Notes: generated by a model from the letters alone, not told the origin. A DNA stretch of 64,000 nucleotides from Klebsiella terrigena (GCF_006539725.1 NZ_BJNO01000001.1:62001-126000); one strand, 5' to 3'. Numbered from the stretch's first letter, positions 1 to 11,093 are shown. Made by a program: numbers and translations.

Positions 1-1
1 G

Positions 2-232
2 TTGCCGAGCGCCGGCTCCTTCTTCATGCTGGCGGACTACAGCCATTTCAGCGACGAAAGCGACAGCGAAATGGTGAAGAGGCTGATCGTCGACTACGGC
101 GTCGCCACTATTCCACTGTCGGCGTTTTACGCGGATGGTACTGATAACAAACTGATACGTCTCTCTTTTGCTAAAGATGAAGCCACGTTACGGGCCGGCG
201 CGCAGGCGCTGTGTCACGTTAAGCCGCGTTGA
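2..232 (+). CDS. PLP-dependent aminotransferase (YbdL/methionine aminotransferase family), C-terminal fragment
   Basis: This is the last 76 residues of a gene that begins before the window. It resembles the small C-terminal domain of fold-type I aminotransferases of the E. coli YbdL type, which transaminate methionine and aromatic amino acids. Visible family features are the G-(S/T)-(F/Y)-F-x-L-x-DYS strand, the GVA-x-IPLS-x-F segment, and KLIRLSFAK, whose arginine normally binds the substrate carboxylate. The active-site lysine would lie upstream, outside the window. It is only moderately similar to E. coli YbdL as I recall it, so it may be a paralogue. Its TGA lies 11 bases before the next ATG, suggesting a shared transcript with the following binding protein. 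Confidence 0.75.
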   Translation: MPSAGSFFMLADYSHFSDESDSEMVKRLIVDYGVATIPLSAFYADGTDNKLIRLSFAKDEATLRAGAQALCHVKPR

Positions 233-243
233 GGAGCCACACG

Positions 244-1017
244 ATGAAAATAAAAGCCTTTACCCTCGCTTTGGGGATGATTTGCACCTTCTCTTCGCTC
301 GCCGCCAGCGAATTACGCTACGGCGTGGAAGCGGAATACCCGCCGTTCGAAAGCCGTAATTCGGCCGGGGATCTGGAAGGCTTCGATATCGATCTGGGGA
401 TGGCGATTTGCCAGGCCGCTCAGCTCAAGTGCAGCTGGGTGGAGACCTCGTTTGATGCGCTGATCCCGGGGCTGGTGGCGAAGAAATTCGACGCCATTAA
501 CTCGGCGATGAACATTACCGAGCAGCGGCGCAAGAGTATCGACTTTACCCAGCCTATCTACCGCATTCCGTCACAGCTGGTCGGTAAAGCCGACAGCGGT
601 ATGCAGGCGACCCCGGAAGGGCTGAAGGGGAAAACCATCGGCGTGCTGCAGGGCTCGATTCAGGAGACCTACGCCAAAGAGCACTGGGAGAAGCACGGCG
701 TCAGCGTGGTCTCCTATAAAGATCAGAATATGGCGTGGGCCGACCTGCTCAACGGGCGCATCGACGCTTCGCTGGTGATGTCCGCCGCCGGGCAGGCCGG
801 TTTCCTCAGCAAGCCGCAGGGCAAAGGCTTTGGCTTTATCGGCAAGCCGGTGGCTGACGATACCATCCTCGGCAGCGGGATTGGCTACGGTCTGCGCAAG
901 GGCGATGAAGCGACGAAAAAACAGCTTGATGCGGCGATTGATAAAGTGCGGGCCGACGGCACCATCACCCGGCTGGCGGCGAAATACTTCCCGGGCATCG
1001 ACGTGAGCGTCAAATAA
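244..1017 (+). CDS. Amino-acid ABC transporter periplasmic binding protein (SBP family 3)
   Basis: A 257-residue secreted protein of the HisJ/ArgT type. It has a signal peptide of about 20 residues (Lys-rich start, hydrophobic core, Ala-rich cleavage region) followed by the typical LRYGVEAEYPPFES opening of family 3 solute-binding proteins. Later come the DLGMAICQ helix and the GKTIGVLQGS hinge segment, and the protein ends in KYFPGIDV. Length matches the family. I chose ATG 244 because GAGGAG sits 7 bases upstream; an in-frame TTG at 229 would overlap the preceding stop. No permease or ATPase gene is nearby, so it probably feeds a transporter encoded elsewhere. The ligand is likely a cationic or neutral amino acid, which is inference. 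Confidence 0.88.
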   Translation: MKIKAFTLALGMICTFSSLAASELRYGVEAEYPPFESRNSAGDLEGFDIDLGMAICQAAQLKCSWVETSFDALIPGLVAKKFDAINSAMNITEQRRKSIDFTQPIYRIPSQLVGKADSGMQATPEGLKGKTIGVLQGSIQETYAKEHWEKHGVSVVSYKDQNMAWADLLNGRIDASLVMSAAGQAGFLSKPQGKGFGFIGKPVADDTILGSGIGYGLRKGDEATKKQLDAAIDKVRADGTITRLAAKYFPGIDVSVK

Positions 1018-1028
1018 TGCGTCATTCT

Positions 1029-1047
1029 CCGCCGGTTTCTCCGGCGG
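1029..1047. terminator. GC hairpin after the binding-protein gene
   Basis: CCGCCGG and CCGGCGG form a 7-bp stem with a 5-base loop, just after the stop at 1017. There is no T-run directly after it, so termination is uncertain. Confidence 0.35.
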
Positions 1048-1116
1048 GGAATTAGGTCTGGTCCGGTGGACATATTTTTTTCACGCTTTTTCTGTCGCCA
1101 ACAATTGGATTATTAA

Positions 1117-2862
<1,746 letters not shown>

Positions 2863-2869
2863 CCACCCG

Positions 2870-2907
2870 GCAGGCCGACCTGGACGAATGCGCCCGGGTC
2901 GGCCTGC
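2870..2907. terminator. Long inverted repeat between opgD and rimL
   Basis: GCAGGCCGACC (2870-2880) pairs perfectly with GGTCGGCCTGC (2897-2907) across a 16-base loop. It has no U-run, so it is either an attenuator or an mRNA-stabilising stem. It occupies the place where ydcH lies in E. coli. Confidence 0.5.
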
Positions 2908-2925
2908 GCGTAGTGAGAGAGTGCT

Positions 2926-3498
2926 ATGACCACAGAAAATACCCCCGCAGCGGAAGAGATCGTCGTTAACGACGGGCTGGTGCTGCGCGCCGTTGATGAA
3001 CGCTACGTCACCGTCCTGCACCGGCTGGTGGAAAAAAACCAGCGCTGGCTGCAGAACTCCCTGAGCTGGCCGGCGGCGGTGAGCGGTGAAGATGAAACCC
3101 GACGCCACGTGCAGGGCAACGTCATGCTCCATCAGCGCGGCTACGCCAAAATGTTCCTGCTGTTCCTGCAGGATGAAATGGTTGGCGTCCTGTCGTTTAA
3201 CCAGATTGAACCAATCAACAAAACGGCCTATATCGGCTACTGGATTGACGAAAGCCACCAGGGCCAGGGGCTGCTCTCGCAGGCGCTGCAGGCCTTTATC
3301 GACCACTACGCGCGCAGCGGTATCGTTCGCCGCTTTGTGATTAAGTGCCGGGTTGCCAACCACAAAAGTAACCAGGTGGCGCTGCGCAATGGCTTTACCC
3401 TCGAAGGCTGCCTGCAGCAGGCGGAGTATCTCAACGGCGCCTATGACGACCAGAATATCTACGGGCGGATTATCGACTATCGCGTCGGCGAGGAGTGA
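2926..3498 (+). CDS. rimL: Ribosomal-protein-serine N-acetyltransferase (L12 to L7)
   Basis: A 190-residue GNAT-fold protein matching E. coli RimL, which acetylates the N-terminal serine of ribosomal protein L12 to give L7. The acetyl-CoA pyrophosphate-binding loop is seen as DESHQGQGLLSQAL (about residues 108-121). HQRGYAKMF, VGVLSFNQIEPINKTAYIGYW and VALRNGF are typical of the RimL branch. The N-terminus is about 10 residues longer than in E. coli. GAGAGAG lies just upstream of the ATG. It lies downstream of opgD on the same strand and converges with ydcK, whose end is one base away. Confidence 0.93.
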   Translation: MTTENTPAAEEIVVNDGLVLRAVDERYVTVLHRLVEKNQRWLQNSLSWPAAVSGEDETRRHVQGNVMLHQRGYAKMFLLFLQDEMVGVLSFNQIEPINKTAYIGYWIDESHQGQGLLSQALQAFIDHYARSGIVRRFVIKCRVANHKSNQVALRNGFTLEGCLQQAEYLNGAYDDQNIYGRIIDYRVGEE

Positions 3499-3499
3499 T

Positions 3500-4486
3500 T
3501 CACGGTGACAGAAAGCCGGCCAGCGGCGTGCGGGTAATATGCCCCGCGCCGTTGATAAGCTTGCGGCCGCGCAGGTGAATGGCCTCCCCGTTAAGGGCTT
3601 CAATCAGCGCGTCATCGGTAATTTCCACCTGATGTTCGATCACCACGTCGCCGCTGATGCGGGCGTGGCCCTGAATTAGCACCTCGTCATCCAGCAGGAT
3701 GGGGCCGCCGCAGAGCCGGGCGTGACCGCCGACCATCACCCGATGTTTAAGCAGACAGTTGCCCTCAACCACGGCATTTTCCGCAACCTGAGAGCTGTAG
3801 CGCAGGGTCGGGATGGCATCCTCTTCGCGCCCGGCGATCAGCCGCGCGTGGTCATACACCCGCGCATTATCGCAAACCCAGACGTCGTTAATCTCGTTGC
3901 CCTCCAGCCGGGCGTGGTCAAAAATCTCCGCCCGATGCTCAACGAAGGCCCGCTCGACAAAGGCGTCGCCGTAGATTTGCGCCTGATGGACGATCCGCGA
4001 GGCGCTGACCGTAGCCCGCTGGTAAATTTGCAGGATTTTGTCGCCGTCGTCGGTAAGACCCTGGGCGGCGATAATCAGGCAGCGGGGGAGGATCCGCGCC
4101 TCGTCGGCCAGCCGACAGCGGCCGCGCACCTGCGAATCGATAACGGTGACGTTGTCACTAATATGGGCGTGGTGGCTGACGTCGGCGCGCTCCAGCCGGG
4201 CGTTGCCGCCGATGACCGCGTAATGGCTGACGGTGCAGGTGCCGCTGAGCCGCGCGTTGCCTTCAACCCGCGCCCCGGCGAAAACGGCGCTGTTGGCATC
4301 ATCAATCCAGCACTCACCCTCCTGGCTCAGGGCGGCCTCGTCGTCCAGCCAGCCGCCTTCGCTGCCCGCTTTGACGTCGGCGAAATCACGTAAGGCCACA
4401 ATTTGCCGCAGATTTACGCTATGTTTAACCCCGTCCTCCTGATAGTGAAACTGGCGAACCTGCGCGCCCAGGCAATATTTGTTCAT
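3500..4486 (-). CDS. ydcK: Left-handed beta-helix (hexapeptide-repeat) protein YdcK
   Basis: A 328-residue protein made mostly of hexapeptide repeats: imperfect [LIV]-x4-A/G turns such as ARLSGTCTV, AVIGGNARL, AHISDNVTV and ARISGDVVI, from about residue 60 to 300. This predicts a long left-handed parallel beta-helix. Position and size match E. coli YdcK, which is annotated only as a putative transferase or enzyme. No acyltransferase active-site histidine can be assigned with confidence, and the substrate is unknown. The start has GGGAG six bases upstream. It converges with rimL, ending one base after it, and is divergent from tehA. Confidence 0.88.
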   Translation of the reverse strand: MNKYCLGAQVRQFHYQEDGVKHSVNLRQIVALRDFADVKAGSEGGWLDDEAALSQEGECWIDDANSAVFAGARVEGNARLSGTCTVSHYAVIGGNARLERADVSHHAHISDNVTVIDSQVRGRCRLADEARILPRCLIIAAQGLTDDGDKILQIYQRATVSASRIVHQAQIYGDAFVERAFVEHRAEIFDHARLEGNEINDVWVCDNARVYDHARLIAGREEDAIPTLRYSSQVAENAVVEGNCLLKHRVMVGGHARLCGGPILLDDEVLIQGHARISGDVVIEHQVEITDDALIEALNGEAIHLRGRKLINGAGHITRTPLAGFLSP

Positions 4487-4597
4487 CTGCGGCTCCCTTT
4501 ACTTTTGGGTAACATAAACATAGCAAAAATCTCCGTAGCGCGTTTTTGAAGGTTCTTTTAAAATGCACCTTAAAGATAAATTGAAAAATTAAATAAA

Positions 4598-5596
4598 ATG
4601 AATAAACAACAGTCGGGGCAGCGGGTGCTGAATCTACCCGCGGGCTATTTTGGCATGGTGCTGGGCATTATCGGTATGGGCTTTGCCTGGCGCTATGCCA
4701 GCACCATTTGGCCGGTAAGCCGCCGCGTTGGCGATGGCCTGGTGGTGCTGGCGGCCACGATATGGGCGCTGCTGGCCATCGCGTTTATCACCCGCGCGAT
4801 CCGCTTTCCGTGGAGCGTTCGCCAGGAGATGCGCCACCCGGTTGCCGGCAGCTTCGTCAGCCTGTTTCCGGCAACCACCATGCTGGTCTCCATCGGCTTC
4901 GTGCCGTGGTGTCGTCCGCTCTCGCTGGGCCTGTTTATCATCGGCGTGGCGCTGCAGCTCGCCTATTCGGCCTGGCAAAGCGCCGGGCTGTGGCGCGGCA
5001 ATCACCCCAGCGACGCGACGACGCCGGGTCTCTATCTGCCGACGGTCGCCAATAACTTCATCAGCGCCATGGCCTGCGGCGCGCTGGGCTTTAACGATGC
5101 CGGACTGGTGTTCCTTGGCGCCGGGATTTTCTCCTGGCTGAGCCTGGAGCCGGTTATTCTGCAGCGGCTGCGCAGTGACGGCGAGCTGCCTGCCGCGCTG
5201 CGCACCTCGCTGGGCATTCAGCTGGCGCCCGCGCTGGTGGCCTGCAGCGCCTGGCTGAGCGTCAACGGCGGGGAGGCGGACACCTTCGCTAAGCTGCTGT
5301 TCGGCTACGGCCTGCTGCAGCTGCTGTTTATGCTGCGGCTGATGCCGTGGTATCTGCAGCAGCCGTTCAACGCCTCATTCTGGAGCTTCTCGTTCGGCAT
5401 CTCGGCGCTGGCGACGACCGGGCTGCATCTTGGGCATAGCCAGCCGAACGGTTTTTTCCACTTTTTGGCGATCCCGCTGTTCGTCTTTACCAATCTGATT
5501 ATCGGGCTGCTGTTGATTCGCACTTTCCTGCTGCTGGTGCGCGGTAAGCTGCTGATCCGCGTCGAGCGCGCCACTCTGTTAAAAAATAAGGATTAA
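4598..5596 (+). CDS. tehA: Tellurite resistance protein TehA (TDT family inner-membrane channel)
   Basis: A 332-residue, strongly hydrophobic protein colinear with E. coli TehA (330 residues). TehA belongs to the tellurite-resistance/dicarboxylate transporter (SLAC1-like) family of ten-helix anion channels in the inner membrane. Diagnostic segments are [13 protein letters not shown] near the N-terminus, [43 protein letters not shown] and [27 protein letters not shown]. The leader before the ATG is AT-rich and has no strong Shine-Dalgarno sequence. tehB begins two bases after the stop, so the two form an operon. Confidence 0.96.
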   Translation: MNKQQSGQRVLNLPAGYFGMVLGIIGMGFAWRYASTIWPVSRRVGDGLVVLAATIWALLAIAFITRAIRFPWSVRQEMRHPVAGSFVSLFPATTMLVSIGFVPWCRPLSLGLFIIGVALQLAYSAWQSAGLWRGNHPSDATTPGLYLPTVANNFISAMACGALGFNDAGLVFLGAGIFSWLSLEPVILQRLRSDGELPAALRTSLGIQLAPALVACSAWLSVNGGEADTFAKLLFGYGLLQLLFMLRLMPWYLQQPFNASFWSFSFGISALATTGLHLGHSQPNGFFHFLAIPLFVFTNLIIGLLLIRTFLLLVRGKLLIRVERATLLKNKD

Positions 5597-5598
5597 GC

Positions 5599-6195
5599 AT
5601 GACTATCCGTGACGAAAACTACTTTACTGAAAAATATGGTATGACCCGCACCCACTCCGAAGTGGTCCACGCCGCGACGCTGATGCAGCCGGGCAAAACC
5701 CTCGATCTCGGCTGCGGAAACGGGCGCAACAGCCTCTATCTGGCGGCCAACGGCTATGACGTTACCGCCTGGGATAAAAATCCGGCGAGCATTGATAATC
5801 TGGAGTCGATTCGCGCGCAGGAGGGGATTGATAACCTGCAGTCGGCAATCAAGGACCTCAATACGCTGAGCTTTGACGGGGAGTACGATTTTATTCTCTC
5901 CACCGTGGTGATGATGTTTCTCGAAGCGAAAACTATCCCCGGCCTTATCGCCAACATGCAGCGCTGCACTAAACCGGGCGGCTATAACCTGATCGTGGCG
6001 GCGATGGATACCGAAGACTATCCGTGCACCGTTGGCTTCCCGTTTGCCTTTAAGCCGGAAGAGCTGCGTAGCTACTACGCCGGCTGGACGTTCCTCAAGT
6101 ACAACGAAGAGGTCGGTGAGCTACACCGCACCGACGCCAACGGTCATCGTATCAAGCTGCGCTTCGCCACCATGCTGGCGCGTAAGGCGGACTAG
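5599..6195 (+). CDS. tehB: Tellurite methyltransferase TehB
   Basis: A 198-residue cytoplasmic SAM-dependent methyltransferase matching E. coli TehB, which detoxifies tellurite (and selenite) by methylation. The SAM-binding motif I is [14 protein letters not shown] (about residues 35-48), the acidic residue after strand 2 lies in AWDKNP, and [13 protein letters not shown] is motif IV. It is translationally close to tehA, with a 2-base gap. Its stop codon shares the CTAG palindrome with the stop codon of the convergent peptidase gene, so the two coding regions overlap by four bases. Confidence 0.96.
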   Translation: MTIRDENYFTEKYGMTRTHSEVVHAATLMQPGKTLDLGCGNGRNSLYLAANGYDVTAWDKNPASIDNLESIRAQEGIDNLQSAIKDLNTLSFDGEYDFILSTVVMMFLEAKTIPGLIANMQRCTKPGGYNLIVAAMDTEDYPCTVGFPFAFKPEELRSYYAGWTFLKYNEEVGELHRTDANGHRIKLRFATMLARKAD

Positions 6196-7421
6196 CGCGC
6201 CGCCAGCAGGCAGAGCGCGAACGCGGTGTGGTAAGAGGCCTCAAAGGCGCACAGCGGCAGAAACTCGAACTTTGAGTGGAAGTTATGCGCGCCGGTAAAG
6301 AAGTTTGGCGTCAGCAGGCCTTTTGCCGATAGCGCCGCGCCGTCGGTGCCGCCGCGCATTGGCGTCGGTTTGGGCGTAATCCCAAGGCTCTCCATTGCGG
6401 TAAACAGCAGGTCGATGGCCCGGCGGTCCTCACCGATCGCATTGCTGATATTGCTGTAGGTATCGCTCACCTGATAGTCAACTTTTGCCGTTGGGTAGCA
6501 GGCGGCGATTTTAGCCGCCACCTCGCCAATCTGCTGCTTGCGGCGGTTAAAGCCGTCGAGGTCGAAATCGCGAATGCTGGCCTGCAGCAGGGTGCTGCTC
6601 TGGTCCCCCTGAATGCCGTTAAACCACACGTAGCCTTCGCGTCCGGCGGTGTGTTCGGGGGTCTGCTGGCGATCGAAGTGGCTGATGTACTCGGTGGCCA
6701 TCAGCAGGGGGTTGACCAGCACGCCCTTCGCCGACATCGGATGCGCGGTGACGCCGGTAAAGCGGATTTCCGCCGCTGCGGCGTTGAAGTTCTCATAGAC
6801 AATCTCCCCCAGCTCGCAGCAGTCGATGGTCCACGCGAAATCGACGGCGAAACGGCTCAGGTCGAGCGCCTTCGCGCCGCGCAGGCCGACTTCCTCATCC
6901 GGGACAAAGGCCACCACGATATCGCCGTGGCGATGCTCCGGGGTCAGGCTTTCCAGCACCGTCATCACCACCGTCACCGCCGACTTATTATCGGCCCCCA
7001 GTACGCTGGTGCCGTCGCTGAAAATAATCTCCTCTCCGGGATAGGCGAGGATCTCCGGGTGTTCGGCAACCCGTAGCCAGATCTCTTTTTGCGCATTCAG
7101 GCACAGGTCTTCACCGTTAAAGCGCAGGATCTGCGGGTGGATGTCCGGCGATAGCCCGACGTCGACGGTATCGATATGGGTGATAAAGCCGATCCGCGGC
7201 GCCCCGGGAACGTTGCCTCTCTTCACCGCGGTGACGGTCGCATGCTCGTCAATTTCGATATCGTCTAGCCCCAGCTGACGCAGCTCCTGCGCCAGTTCGC
7301 GCGCCATCTCGTGCTGCCCTGGGGTGGTTGGCAACGTGGTGGCGCGCGGGTCGCTTTGGCTGCTAATCGCGAGATAGCGGAAGAAGCGCTGGGTGAGCCG
7401 TTCGGCGAGTGGAGATGACAT
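6192..7421 (-). CDS. Peptidase T-like M20B aminotripeptidase (paralogue)
   Basis: A 409-residue zinc peptidase of the PepT family, which removes the N-terminal residue of tripeptides in the cytosol. Visible features are the first metal site [11 protein letters not shown] (His and the catalytic Asp), [15 protein letters not shown] with a bridging Asp, [12 protein letters not shown] with the catalytic Glu pair, DCCELG, and the C-terminal metal ligand in [15 protein letters not shown]. It is clearly diverged from the standard E. coli PepT, so I regard it as a second copy and give no symbol. AAGGA lies 6 bases before the ATG. It is divergent from a dipeptide-binding protein gene, suggesting joint peptide scavenging. 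Confidence 0.88.
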   Translation of the reverse strand: MSSPLAERLTQRFFRYLAISSQSDPRATTLPTTPGQHEMARELAQELRQLGLDDIEIDEHATVTAVKRGNVPGAPRIGFITHIDTVDVGLSPDIHPQILRFNGEDLCLNAQKEIWLRVAEHPEILAYPGEEIIFSDGTSVLGADNKSAVTVVMTVLESLTPEHRHGDIVVAFVPDEEVGLRGAKALDLSRFAVDFAWTIDCCELGEIVYENFNAAAAEIRFTGVTAHPMSAKGVLVNPLLMATEYISHFDRQQTPEHTAGREGYVWFNGIQGDQSSTLLQASIRDFDLDGFNRRKQQIGEVAAKIAACYPTAKVDYQVSDTYSNISNAIGEDRRAIDLLFTAMESLGITPKPTPMRGGTDGAALSAKGLLTPNFFTGAHNFHSKFEFLPLCAFEASYHTAFALCLLAAR

Positions 7422-7533
7422 AGACGTTCCTTATTTATTATTTTTTCAGGTGTTTGCAATCAGGCTTTAGTGTTATGTATGGATAAGAAAACAACAAGCT
7501 ATTCATTAGCTGACAAATTAAAAAGGAAACCTG

Positions 7534-9126
7534 ATGCAACGCAAACTCACAACGCTTGCCCTGGCATTCGCCGCTCTGACGGTCAGTTCCACCGTTGCGG
7601 GCAAAACGCTGGTTTACTGCTCCGAAGGATCGCCGGAGAACTTCAATCCTCAACTCTACACCTCCGGTACCAGCGTCGATGCCAGCGCGGTTCCGGTCTA
7701 TAACCGGCTGGTGGACTTTAAGGTTGGCACCACCGAGCTGCAGCCGAGCCTCGCCGAAAGCTGGGAGGTCAGCGAGGATGGTAAAACCTACACCTTCCAT
7801 TTGCGCAAGGGCGTGAAGTTTCAAAGCAACAAGTACTTTACCCCCACGCGGGATTTTAATGCCGATGACGTTATCTTCTCCTTTATGCGGCAAAAGGATC
7901 CGCAGCATCCTTACCACAACGTCTCCAACGGCAACTATTCCAATTTCGAAAGCCTCGAATTTGGTCAGCTGATCACCGCAATTGATAAGCCTGATGAATA
8001 TACGGTGCGCTTTACCTTAGCCCATCCGGAAGCGCCGTTTGTCGCCGATCTCGGCTGGTATTTCGCCTCGATTCTGTCGGCGGAGTACGCGGATGCGATG
8101 CTCAAAGCGGGAACCCCCGAGCGCGTCGACAACGATCCAATCGGCACCGGGCCGTTTAAGCTCGCCCAGTACCAAAAAGATTCGCGCATTCTTTATACTG
8201 CCTTCCCGGAATATTGGCAGGGCAAGGCGAAGCTTGACCGCCTGATATTTAGCATCACCCCGGACGCGTCGGTGCGTTATGCCAAACTGGAAAAGAACGA
8301 GTGCCAGGTTATGCCGTTCCCTAACCCGGCGGATTTGCCGAGAATGAAGGAAAATAACAATATTAATTTGCTCAGTAAGGCGGGTCTGAATACCGGATTC
8401 CTGGCGTTCAATACCCAAAAGCCGCCGCTGAATAATGTCAAAGTGCGCCAGGCGCTGGCGCTGGCGATTAATAAACCGGCAATCATCGAAGCCGTATTCC
8501 ACGGCACCGGGACGGCGGCGAAAAATCTGCTGCCGCCGGGGGTCTGGAGCGCGGACGCCGAGCTGAAAGATTATGACTATGACCCGCAGAAGGCGAAGGC
8601 GCTGCTGCAGGAAGCGGGGATGGCCAACGGCATGACCATCGACCTGTGGGCGATGCCGGTCCAGCGCCCGTATAACCCCAACGCTAAGCGCATGGCGGAG
8701 ATGATTCAGGCGGACTGGGCGAAAATTGGCGTACAGACCAAAATCACGACCTACGAGTGGGGTGAATATCTCAAGCGCGTCAAAGACGGCGAGCATCAGG
8801 CGGCCCTGATGGGCTGGACGACCGCAACCGGCGATCCGGATAACTTCTTCGGCCCGCTGTTTACCTGCCAGTCGGCCAACGGCGGCTCCAACTCGGCGAA
8901 GTGGTGCTATCCGCCGTTCGATAAGCTGATTAGCGAGGCAAAATCGATAAGCGATCGTCCGCAGCGCGAGGCGCTCTACAAACAGGCCCAGCAGATGATG
9001 CACGATCAAATGCCGGCGGTCATGATTGCCCACTCGACTATTTTTGAACCGGTGCGTAAAGATGTCTCCGGCTACGAGATTGACCCGTTTGGCAAGCATA
9101 TTTTTTATCAGGTTGATATAAAATAA
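7534..9126 (+). CDS. DppA-like peptide ABC transporter periplasmic binding protein
   Basis: A 530-residue family 5 solute-binding protein with a cleavable signal peptide (about 23 residues). The mature start KTLVYCSEGSPENFNPQ is nearly that of E. coli DppA. RDFNADDVIFSF, GTGPFKLAQYQKDSRI, CQVMPFPNPADLP and MPVQRPYNPNAKRMAEMIQADW are also shared with DppA, so dipeptides (or haem/ALA, which DppA also binds) are likely ligands. AAGGA precedes the ATG. No permease gene is nearby, so it presumably docks on DppBCDF or a related complex. A paralogue lies at 31246-32847. The divergent neighbour encodes a peptidase T-like enzyme. Confidence 0.9.
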   Translation: MQRKLTTLALAFAALTVSSTVAGKTLVYCSEGSPENFNPQLYTSGTSVDASAVPVYNRLVDFKVGTTELQPSLAESWEVSEDGKTYTFHLRKGVKFQSNKYFTPTRDFNADDVIFSFMRQKDPQHPYHNVSNGNYSNFESLEFGQLITAIDKPDEYTVRFTLAHPEAPFVADLGWYFASILSAEYADAMLKAGTPERVDNDPIGTGPFKLAQYQKDSRILYTAFPEYWQGKAKLDRLIFSITPDASVRYAKLEKNECQVMPFPNPADLPRMKENNNINLLSKAGLNTGFLAFNTQKPPLNNVKVRQALALAINKPAIIEAVFHGTGTAAKNLLPPGVWSADAELKDYDYDPQKAKALLQEAGMANGMTIDLWAMPVQRPYNPNAKRMAEMIQADWAKIGVQTKITTYEWGEYLKRVKDGEHQAALMGWTTATGDPDNFFGPLFTCQSANGGSNSAKWCYPPFDKLISEAKSISDRPQREALYKQAQQMMHDQMPAVMIAHSTIFEPVRKDVSGYEIDPFGKHIFYQVDIK

Positions 9127-9138
9127 AGCGCTTATCTC

Positions 9139-9168
9139 AATCCGCCCACCGTGGCGGATTTATTTTTC
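9139..9168 (+). terminator. Rho-independent terminator of the DppA-like gene
   Basis: AATCCGCC and GGCGGATT form an 8-bp stem with a 6-base loop, followed by TATTTTTC. It starts 13 bases after the stop codon. Confidence 0.85.
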
Positions 9169-9260
9169 TCAGCCTCTGGCATTTCACCCTTTTTGTCACA
9201 ACACTTATTCTGCTATTTTGCTATAAACCTTGCCGACAACTGCATTTACAGGGATTCATC

Positions 9261-9929
9261 ATGCGTACTCATTTTATATTTAAAGCTGCCGCTCTTGCTG
9301 GTCTGTTAGCCTTAACCGGCTGTGCGGCTAAAATTGCCCAACCCGATCGGTATTCAGGGTTTTTAAAAGATTATTCCAAATTAAAAGAGACCACCTCGGC
9401 GTCCGGTAAACCGGAACTGCGCTGGATCTCCCCGGATTACAATCCGAAAAACTACGATAACGTGGTCTACAACCCAATCACCTATTACCCGATCCCGAAA
9501 CCCTCCACCCAGGTTGGGGCCAAAGCGCTGAGCGATATCCTTAACTACACCAATAAGCAGATGAAGCAGGCGATTGCCGAGCGTAAACCGCTGGCGACCA
9601 CCGCAGGCCCGCGCAGCCTGATCTTCCGCGGCGCGATCACCGGCGTGGACTCCAGCAAAGAGGGTCTGCAGTTCTATGAAGTGGTGCCGGTGGCGATGGT
9701 GGTTGCGGGGACCGAAATGGCAACCGGGCACCGTACGATGGATACCAGCCTCTACTTTGAAGGGGAGCTGATTGATGCTGCCACCAACAAGCCGGTGATC
9801 AAAGTGGTGCGTAAAGGTGAGGGGAAAAACCTGGCCAACGAAAATACGCCGATGACCATTGATACCCTGAAGCAGGTTATCGACGACATGGCTATCGACG
9901 CGGTGAAATTCGACTCGACGCAGAGATAA
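9261..9929 (+). CDS. ydcL: DUF3313 outer-envelope lipoprotein YdcL
   Basis: A 222-residue lipoprotein matching E. coli YdcL. The signal peptide ends in the lipobox LTGC, so the mature protein begins at Cys21 or so. Residues after the Cys are Ala-Ala-Lys, without an Asp inner-membrane retention signal, so outer-membrane location is likely. Family segments are QPDRYSGFLKDYSKL, NPITYYPIPKPSTQVG, TTAGPRSLIFRGAITGVD and GHRTMDTSLYFEGELIDA. Function is unknown. It follows the terminator of the DppA-like gene and has its own leader of about 90 bases. Confidence 0.93.
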   Translation: MRTHFIFKAAALAGLLALTGCAAKIAQPDRYSGFLKDYSKLKETTSASGKPELRWISPDYNPKNYDNVVYNPITYYPIPKPSTQVGAKALSDILNYTNKQMKQAIAERKPLATTAGPRSLIFRGAITGVDSSKEGLQFYEVVPVAMVVAGTEMATGHRTMDTSLYFEGELIDAATNKPVIKVVRKGEGKNLANENTPMTIDTLKQVIDDMAIDAVKFDSTQR

Positions 9930-9966
9930 GCCCGCCGCGCCGTCCGTCGACGGCGCGAACGATCGT

Positions 9967-9995
9967 CTTCCCGGCGGTATCGCGCCGCCGGGAAG
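9967..9995. terminator. Strong hairpin between convergent genes
   Basis: CTTCCCGGCGG and CCGCCGGGAAG form a perfect 11-bp stem with a 7-base loop, between the ends of ydcL (+) and the DMT transporter gene (-). It has no clear U-run on either side. Confidence 0.55.
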
Positions 9996-10014
9996 CGCGG
10001 ATAGCGACCGCCGT

Positions 10015-10911
10015 TTACGCCAGCCTGCGGCGCAGGAAAAACTGCTCCGGCCGGGCGAACATCACCAGATTACCCACCAGAATCAACGCCAGTCCGGCGA
10101 TGGCATTGCCGTGCCAGACGTAGCCTTCATAAAAGGTCGAGATGGTCAGCGCAACCAGCGGGAACAGCAGGGTGCTGTAGGCCGCCTTGCTGGCGCCGAT
10201 TCGCCCGACCAGCGTGAAGTAGGCGCCGAAGGCGATAACGGAACCGAAGAGGGCCAGATAGAGCAGCGCGCCCATGTAGCTCAGCGTCCACTGGGGCGAA
10301 AAATCATCGCCGCGTATCAGGGCGATGGCACCCATCACCAGAGTTCCGTAGAGCATCGCCCAGCTGTTGGTGGTCAGCGTTTCCAGACCCCGGCGCTGGT
10401 GGCGGATGCTGAGCATATTCCCCAGCGAAAAGCCGTAGGTTCCCAGCGCGCTAAGGCCAATGCCCCACAGCAGAGAGGCGTTCAGGCCGTTTTGCAGCAG
10501 ATCGTCCCAGAACAGCGTCACGATCCCGGCGAGGCCCAGCGCGGCGGCGAGCCAGAAACGACCCGGCGGCTGCTGGCGGAAGAAAATAAAGCCGTTGATG
10601 GCGTTAAACAGCACCGCCATAGAAAAAATCACCGATTCCAGCCCGGTGTTGATATGCGCCGCTGCGGTATAAAAGCACCAGAAATTAAAGCAGAACACGC
10701 AGCAGCCCTGCAGGACGCAGAACAGATGATCGCGCCACGCCAGCGGGCGCAGGCGGCGGGTAACCAGCAGGATCGCCAGCATGGTGAGGCTGGCAACGGC
10801 GAAGCGCCAAAAAATCGATACCGGCGCGGCGACCGGCCCCTGCTGTAGAAAGATGGCAATCCACGTGGTGCCCCAGATAACGACGACCAGCCCATAGAGT
10901 AATGCGTTCAA
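10015..10911 (-). CDS. EamA/DMT-family inner-membrane transporter
   Basis: About 298 residues with ten predicted transmembrane helices in two EamA repeats, the architecture of drug/metabolite exporters such as RhtA and YdcZ relatives. The opening LVVVIWGTTWIAIFLQQG with the WG-(T/S)-TW signature is typical. I chose the TTG start at 10911 because GGGAGAG lies five bases upstream. The frame is open to 10995, but the extra N-terminus (rich in Lys, Arg, Ala) is unlike the family. The substrate is unknown; amino acids or metabolites are typical. It is divergent from an AraC-type regulator that may control it. Confidence 0.85.
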   Translation of the reverse strand: MNALLYGLVVVIWGTTWIAIFLQQGPVAAPVSIFWRFAVASLTMLAILLVTRRLRPLAWRDHLFCVLQGCCVFCFNFWCFYTAAAHINTGLESVIFSMAVLFNAINGFIFFRQQPPGRFWLAAALGLAGIVTLFWDDLLQNGLNASLLWGIGLSALGTYGFSLGNMLSIRHQRRGLETLTTNSWAMLYGTLVMGAIALIRGDDFSPQWTLSYMGALLYLALFGSVIAFGAYFTLVGRIGASKAAYSTLLFPLVALTISTFYEGYVWHGNAIAGLALILVGNLVMFARPEQFFLRRRLA

Positions 10912-11093
10912 AATATCTCTCCCGTAAGAACACTCCCGGGCAGTGTGGCCGCTTTTGGCCCGCGCCGCTGTCACCATCTTGTTGCCGACTTGCAAATTCT
11001 TGCGCTTATTTTGCTTCAGGAGACCGCGAGGTCTGGTATCCGCCGTCGACTCTTCATAGACTACGGGTTTGCGGAATCTGATTTGTGAAGGCT

